From: Leptodontidium sp. MPI-SDFR-AT-0119
Taxonomy: Eukaryota; Ascomycota; Leotiomycetes; Helotiales; Leptodontidiaceae
NCBI GenBank assembly: GCA_020726505.1
Contig: JAHLEZ010000021.1
Location: 620,001-684,000 of the forward strand
DNA: 64,000 bases
Reading direction: 5' to 3'
The position numbers and the translations under genes were made by a program. Within the stretch, counting starts at the first letter, position 1. The number at the start of each line of letters is the position of its first letter. Positions 58,376 through 64,000 of the stretch are shown piece after piece. The notes beneath the pieces were generated by a model. It was given only the letters and a program-made list of their open reading frames with translations. It was not told the origin of the DNA and ran no database searches.

Positions 58376-60544
58376 TCATGACTTGGAAGCCTTATCTCGC
58401 GCCATCATAAACTCGGCTCGCTTCGCTTGGACGGCAGCCTTCTCTTCTTTTAAAGCACGAATTCTTTCTGATTCGGCAATTTTCGCATCGAGACGTCTCT
58501 CTTCTTCATCTAACCTCCTCATTTCGTCTTCCTCATCGGTCCCTGAGAGGAGCGGTGCTTCCTGATTTGGTGCCTCGTCGATTGGAGGAGAATGCCAGGG
58601 GGCATTGGCCCAAGATGCGGATGTGACGGCACCTGGAACCGGTCTTCGACTGACTGGAGCAGGTGACTGACCCATGGATGCTGCTTCGGGCTTCGGTGAT
58701 GTTGGAACAGTGGCCAGTTCTGCTGCTGGAGCTGTCGGATCGAAATTCTGGGAGTCCCTTGTTTCGTCGGTAGTGGCATGCGTAGTAGTGAAGGCTCCCA
58801 ATGCACCAGAGGCAATTGCTGTACTTGATACAGACCCCGCATTTTGGGTTGTCCCATCTGAAAAAGTCGCAGAATGGTTGTCTGTTAGTTCGGGTTTCAC
58901 TGGCTGCTCGGAAAATTTCTCCATAATGGCATTGCTATCCAGTTCATGTTTTGGGGGCGGCGACCCTACCTCTAGACCTTCTGGTGTGAGATCCAGAGGA
59001 GCTACGGGTTGCTGCTTCTTGCGACGGCGCCAGAGTAAGAAAGCTATAATTGCTGTAATGGCAATAAGTAAGACTACTCCAATCGCAATTCCAGCAATGG
59101 CTCCCGTGGCAAGGCCTGAGCTTGAAGTTGAACCTGTTTGAGAATTTTCGGTGTCGTTCAAGGGGCCAGTGGGAGCGGAAGTGGAACTGGACGTCGCCGA
59201 AGATGTCTTTCCAGTCAGTATGGGAAGTCCAGTAAGTGTTCCGCTCCTTGTTGAAGATGATGCGCTAGAACTTCTCGTGTTGACAACTGCTTTCCCCAAA
59301 GTAGGAAGTGAAACTTCTCCATTCACTGACCAGATACTTGCTGTAGAGCTTGGACAGGCGAGAGTGGATGTTACTGTTCTGATATCATAGGACGGCAGGG
59401 GCGTACCAGTGGGCGTCAAAGTTGACCATCGAGATTTGAGATTGCTGAAGTCGCCTGGAATCGGTGTTGGTGTTCCAGTTGCTGCTGCTCCCGAGTAAGT
59501 TACTAAGCCGTAGTTATTCTCATGCAGAGCCCATTCGTATACAATGGCTCCAGAAAATCGATTGTTCATGGCACTTCCGAATATCGCAACTTGATCTCCA
59601 AACGTTCTAGGTTGAACGGTGTTACAACCAGTTTCTGCAATGAAGATTGGAATGTTGTAGCCGGAAGCTTTTGCGTAAAGTTGATCGAATCCGGACTGAG
59701 CCATGGTGGAATCGCCACACCAACTGTAGGCATGCTGCCCGAAAAAGTCTATGCCATCGGCGCCGCAAGCCAAGTAATTTTGTAGCATCGGCGTAACACT
59801 CGTTATATCTGCAGCTGCATATCCTATAGGTATAGCCCGATACCCCATCCCCTCTCTGTATGCCTTGAGATCTATAGCAATTGCCTTGATGTATGGGGCT
59901 AGAGATGTCCCATTCCCATCGTTGATGATCTCATTTCCAGCAAAGAAACCCAAAGTATTCTCGAATCCTGAGAACGCATCTATCGTCGCAGTAAATTGGT
60001 TGTAAAGATCATCTGTCCATGCTGGGTTTGCCTGAAGGATACCCCGTTAGCTATACAGGAATGCAGCGTGGTATGGAACCTACTCGATTGAGCGAGTCGC
60101 TGGGTGTCCCTAAGTCAACCAGAACGTAGATCCCCGCAGCATCAAATGCAGACATGCATCCCGTGTGATCAGATTTCGCGTCTACGGTGTATACACGAAT
60201 TGTATTTGCGCCGAGACTTTTAAGGAGGGTTGCCTTGATCTGATCAGCTGTTGTTGTATGTGTGCTTTCTGAACGCCAACTTACATCTCTGGTACATTGC
60301 GCTGTATCGACTAAAGGATCGTAAGGAGCATTGTTCGACAGTGAATAGACAACACCTGTGATGAATGCGTGTCAAAACAATACACCGGGATGAATTTCAA
60401 CAGATTCGTACCTTTAATGAAGAATTGATTTCCATCAGAATCAAAGAATTTCGCGCCGACTACAGAAATCGTTGGAAGAGTAGTGACAAGAATGGCAAAA
60501 TTGATGAAGAGGCCGGCCGCTGCCAGTATCCTCAAGTATGCCAT
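58376..60544 (-). CDS. GH72-like beta-1,3-glucanosyltransferase with transmembrane anchor
   Basis: Predicted cell-wall glucan-remodelling enzyme of the Gas/Gel type. Four exons read right to left: 60544-60412, 60355-60285, 60239-60084 and 60031-58376, giving 671 residues. A signal peptide precedes the domain start (FFDSDGNQFFIKGVVYSL). Catalytic acids are the Glu of FAGNEIIND (~154) and of IAETGCN (~253). Also typical are IPIGYAAAD, DFFGQHAYSWCGDST, and FSGAIVYEWALHENNYGLV. The usual GPI site is absent. Instead a Ser/Thr-rich stalk leads to a transmembrane helix at ~430-453 (GAIAGIAIGVVLLIAITAII), a basic stop (LLWRRRKKQQ), and a cytosolic tail of about 210 residues ending in a charged coiled coil (RRLDEEERRLDAKIAESERI). 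That layout resembles a wall sensor more than a classical Gel protein; any signalling role is inference. Confidence 0.87.
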
Positions 60545-60991
60545 GACCGCAAGAAGAAAAGAGGAGTGAGCGAAGTTCAAAACTTGTAAAGGAAATATCG
60601 TGACGGAAGTCCTCTGAGACTGCCACCAAGACCTTATCAAACCATCTGCGGCGCAGCCGCATCCTTCATGCAGATGAGCAGAAAGACTGCCAATTAGAAA
60701 GATCCGGAGCCCGTGTGGCGTCTTGGCTCTCTCCATGTGGTTGGGCACTGGCCTTCATACGCACCTTAATTTCAACCTTCATTCAGGGGTCTCCATCCGC
60801 TTATCATTTCGAGCAAGTCTTGATACATAAATTTGCATAGGTTGTTACCTACAGTGGTGTCAGGACATCAACAAAGGCTCGCCTTGGTGTCAGTCATCTC
60901 AGATACTGCCCAAGACGCGGGACATTCAGCAAAAACTCAAATGCTCTCCGATGTCCACTACAACAAGAGCAATAATCAGACAGCGATAGTA
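60545..60991. other. Divergent intergenic region
   Basis: About 450 bases between the divergent starts of the GH72-like and ankyrin genes. The ankyrin frame stays open leftwards to about 60833 and has an alternative ATG at 60941, so part of this may be coding. Confidence 0.5.
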
Positions 60992-61981
60992 ATGGCAACT
61001 CCAATCCAAGATCTGATCGAAAATTTTGCCACAGACGAGTCGTTTGTGGTCATCGATGTTCTCCCAGCACCATTCCAACCCGTCAAGGATTTATTGAGAG
61101 CGGCACTGGACAGGAACGAAAAGCCCATCCAGCAACTGTACACCAAAATCTATGGGTCAGAAGTCCCAGAACATTCTGCACTTACTCTTCACCCCAATGT
61201 TTTGTTGAGCACTTTACTCGCCGTGTCAATTGCACATGAGAATATATCGGTAGTCACACAGCTCTTGATGATTGATCCTCCACCGAGGCCGGATCTGACG
61301 AGATTTCTCAACCAGCCTGGGATGGCATTCAGCGCAAAGATCACGGCCATCGAAAACCCAGAACTTCGTTCCTTGCTGGTCAGACACGGTTATCAGAAAT
61401 CTGATCGACATGGAGTTGCTTTCAGCCAGGATCTATATGACGTACTTTTGGGAAAGGAACAGGATTGTCTTGATGCTGTATCTACCATGCTAGAAAATGG
61501 AGTTCAGCCAAAGATGGACCACTTGCGCATATGTATGAGATTGAAGCCGATTAGTGTCTTCGAGCTGCTACTCAAGCACTATCCTTCTGAAGAATTGAAA
61601 GACTGCAGGCTATTGCACGACACCATTGAAAGAGGGCAAATGGGAAGGGTTCGTTACTTGATAGATGTCGTGGGGATAAACATCGACATGTTCCCAACGG
61701 AACGATCGGAGCAAGAATCAGGATTTCTAAATCCGAATGGAACTCGAACCAATGGTCCAAATGGAACACCGGTACATGAAGCAGTCAGGCGTAACAGAAC
61801 TACTATCTTGAAGATGCTGCTGGAGAAAGGAGCAAGAACAGATATCAAGGACGAAGATGGACAATCACCACAAGAAATCGCGAAGAAAAAGGGAGGGAAA
61901 GAGATTCTTGCCTTGTTTCAGAAACACGGCAAACTACCGGGGACTACATCTAGTTGGAGAAACTTCTTCAAATTCCATTAA
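60992..61981 (+). CDS. Ankyrin-repeat protein
   Basis: Single-exon gene of about 329 residues from the ATG at 60992 (MATPIQDLIEN), which has a purine at -3 and G at +4; an in-frame ATG at 60941 would add 17 residues. Mostly helical, with degenerate ankyrin-like helix pairs through the middle (LLAVSIAHENISVVTQLLM, AVSTMLENGVQPKMDHLRIC, LLHDTIERGQMGRVRYLI) and one clear repeat near the C-terminus (GTPVHEAVRRNRTTILKMLL, then EKGARTDIKDEDGQSPQEIA). Such proteins act as protein-binding scaffolds; there is no catalytic domain, signal peptide or membrane segment, and no partner is evident from the neighbours. Confidence 0.8.
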   Translation: MATPIQDLIENFATDESFVVIDVLPAPFQPVKDLLRAALDRNEKPIQQLYTKIYGSEVPEHSALTLHPNVLLSTLLAVSIAHENISVVTQLLMIDPPPRPDLTRFLNQPGMAFSAKITAIENPELRSLLVRHGYQKSDRHGVAFSQDLYDVLLGKEQDCLDAVSTMLENGVQPKMDHLRICMRLKPISVFELLLKHYPSEELKDCRLLHDTIERGQMGRVRYLIDVVGINIDMFPTERSEQESGFLNPNGTRTNGPNGTPVHEAVRRNRTTILKMLLEKGARTDIKDEDGQSPQEIAKKKGGKEILALFQKHGKLPGTTSSWRNFFKFH

Positions 61982-62174
61982 ATTTGAAGTTCGTGAAGGT
62001 TGGTGCTCGTGGAAGCAAGAATCGGCTGAGGGGGGAGGAGCTGCCAAGGGTGGAGCACATCATGTGATCGACGCGAAAGCCAATTCAATCTCTACGCGGA
62101 ACACGTCATATCATTGTCCAGAGCCAGCTTCTAAGCCTCAACCATCTGAAGCAACCAACTTCCCCCTCTAAACA

Positions 62175-63742
62175 ATGGCAGACCCCCAAAGCGATGCGCG
62201 GCCTAACTGGTACGCTCTATCCCACCCGTGGCATGACGAACCCCTCACGAACAGGCAAATCGAGGAAGTGTGCATGTTCCAGAAGCAGGAGAATCTAAGG
62301 GTTGAGAAAGAGCAACGACGTCAGGCCTTCGAAGAGTCTATCCTACTGCAGAGGAGGAAGTTCGATGCCGAGGAGCGGTCCATTCAAGCAGATGTCATGT
62401 ATCCTTTCATATACAAACTTTGGGTAAGCCTTGGATCTTCTGGCGTATGCAGCTTCGCAGCGAAGGAATGCTAGTCCGCTCTGGAAGCCAGAATACTGAT
62501 GATTTGCAGGATGATGGAATTGAAGGCGCACGACGTGATACAGTCCCTGCATATACATTCACCATGTTTCTCCGGCTCCCACCCGAACTTCAATTGCGAA
62601 TCTGGTCTATGGCAGCTCGCAACGAAGACCCAAAGATCCGTAAAATTCTCTCAATGCGTTATGACGTTCCTGAGATGGACGACATCGGATTTCGAGGCAG
62701 GCCATCCGAAGGGTCTAGTCGAATAATTCGAGAACACAATATGTGGGGATTCAAGAAAACTCCAGTCACTCTTCGATTATGCCAGGATTCCCGTATGGTT
62801 GCTCAAAGTATATATACCCCCATGAGGTTTTGCGGTAATCATCCTGGTACACAGGGGTCCGAAGCCTATTTCAACACCTTATACGACAATTTCTACTTGG
62901 CGGAATATCCTTGGGACGACTTCAAGATCCTGATTGATATATTGATTAAACAGAATACCACCCGCCCCCTCCAACCAAAAGTTCAGCGAGACATGGACAG
63001 GTTCTTCCAGATACGGCACTTGACAGTCGACTTTCAAATATTCGCAGCCGTACGAGCCAGTATCTGGGCAGAATTTTCAAAGCTAGTGAAACTCACGATT
63101 GCCATATATCCATACGGAGTGATCAATGACAGAGAGGCAATACCAGACAGGGATCTTGGATTCGTGAAACCGCAGATAGGGTCGAAATATGGAAAGCGAG
63201 CCGATTGGGTAATGACAGCTGCCTCTACCGCTCTAGAAGCCCTCAAAGATGACCATCCCCAATGGAAGGTCCCGGAGCTCGAGGTCCTTGTGAGGCAAAC
63301 GGGTGACGAAATTGACGATGATGTTGAAGAGCAGTGGACGGATGACCTAACAGAGTATGAGGAAGCTGAGTATCAGGAAGCGACTTTTGATGCGGAGGAA
63401 GAAATATATTCTGGCGATCAAGAGCTGGAAAATCAGGAAGAGGAGCCAAATGACGCAGTTCAGCATGAGGACCCCGAAGCAAGCGACGAGGAGGATGAAG
63501 ACGATGATTCGGATTGGTATCGACAAGCAGATGCACGGATGAAGACGACTATATCTGATGTTGAGATAAAGCAACTGAAGCATAAACATCACCCAAGCCG
63601 GAAGCATCCTCTTAGTCGGTCCAGAGCCAGATCAACCAGCCCGTGGCGGAACTATGAAGCAGATGAGTGGATTTCGGATAGTGAGACAGAAAGTGGAGGG
63701 ACATACCCGGATCGTCCCTTTGTATATAGCAATGCGCTCTGA
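62175..63742 (+). CDS. 2EXR-domain protein with acidic/basic tail
   Basis: Two exons, 62175-62423 and 62510-63742, 493 residues. The N-terminal ~80 residues are a charged helix (ENLRVEKEQRRQAFEESILL). Exon 2 carries the 2EXR motif YTFTMFLRLPPELQLRIWSM, a fungal F-box-like leader common in large Helotiales/Pezizomycotina families, followed by TPVTLRLCQDSRMVAQSIY and a fold continuing to ~residue 330. The tail has long Glu/Asp runs (DEEDEDDDSDW) and then a His/Lys/Arg/Ser-rich stretch (HKHHPSRKHPLSRSRARS), suggesting nuclear or RNA-linked roles without proof. The function of 2EXR proteins is unknown. A decayed second copy of the motif lies 100 bases downstream. Confidence 0.82.
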
Positions 63743-63825
63743 GATCTCGCACGATGTAGGTTAAATGGAAATCAATGATATAGCAGTGGCTCGAGTTATT
63801 GAAGATCAAACTCGATTTTTAAATA

Positions 63826-63906
63826 TGTTTAGTGCGTGATACTGCCTACACCTTTACCAACTTCCCCAAGCTACCGTTGGAGCTTCGGCTGCACATCTGC
63901 GGATGA
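63826..63906 (+). pseudogene. 2EXR-motif fragment
   Basis: A short plus-strand frame reads RDTAYTFTNFPKLPLELRL (then HICG and a stop), aligning with RDTVPAYTFTMFLRLPPELQL of the gene just upstream. It is closed by stops on both sides, lacks a nearby ATG and has no obvious splice site, so it looks like a broken tandem duplicate. As the window ends at 64000, an exon of a gene running off the edge is an alternative. Confidence 0.45.
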
Positions 63907-64000
63907 ACCGTCGACGTACATTCTGGTGAATATGATGGCAGACTACTCGGGTTGGGGCTATTATTTTGACAATGCAAACGAGAGACCAACTCGACGTATC

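Noticed and set aside
1..64000. CRISPR arrays, bacterial operons, tRNA genes, intact transposons
   Set aside because: Eukaryotic window; no regularly spaced direct repeats, no A/B-box tRNA pattern, no transposase or reverse transcriptase frame found by reading.

Overview
The window is nuclear DNA of a filamentous ascomycete (Pezizomycotina). Evidence: short 46-140 nt spliceosomal introns with GTAAGT/GTATGT-type donors, lineage-typical families (STAND/NLR protein with a fungal N-terminal domain, GH72 glucanosyltransferase, 2EXR protein, fungal_trans regulator, carboxylesterase, P450), and long non-coding intergenic stretches. Family content would suit Leotiomycetes, but that assignment is inference only. 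I rebuilt exon structures by hand; all multi-exon models below close in frame.

Layout. 0-3 kb: no gene recognised, microsatellites. 3-27 kb: mostly housekeeping or single-copy genes: an unknown basic coiled-coil protein, ribosomal protein uL4 (RPL4), a chromodomain protein fused to an Hda2/Hda3-type histone deacetylase subunit, an extended SDR reductase, a ~1500-residue acidic protein with a C-terminal telomere-binding OB fold, a flavin monooxygenase, a delta-12-type fatty acid desaturase and a DUF2235 hydrolase. 27-36 kb: a sparse region with a foldback repeat, an ABBA-type (NphB/CloQ-like) aromatic prenyltransferase, a class II eIF4E, and an intact eight-exon NACHT-ankyrin NLR.

36.2-40.6 kb lacks protein genes but carries seven plus-strand box C/D snoRNA candidates (box C RTGATGA, box D CTGA about 60-110 nt later, short terminal stems usually of TGATC/GATCA type). 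Two more of the same design lie at 52.9 and 53.7 kb. Between the two groups sits a compact metabolic cluster (40.6-52.4 kb): a C2H2/fungal_trans regulator, a vanillyl-alcohol-oxidase-like flavoenzyme with a possible peroxisomal tail, a divergently transcribed FAD aromatic-ring monooxygenase, a type-B carboxylesterase and a P450. Together they look like a phenolic ester/ether degradation or tailoring route under a local regulator.

54-64 kb: a possible frameshifted gene, a secreted GH20 hexosaminidase, a membrane-anchored GH72-like enzyme with a cytosolic coiled coil, an ankyrin protein, a 2EXR protein and, at the very edge, a decayed 2EXR copy. No tRNA, rRNA, CRISPR or intact transposon was recognised.
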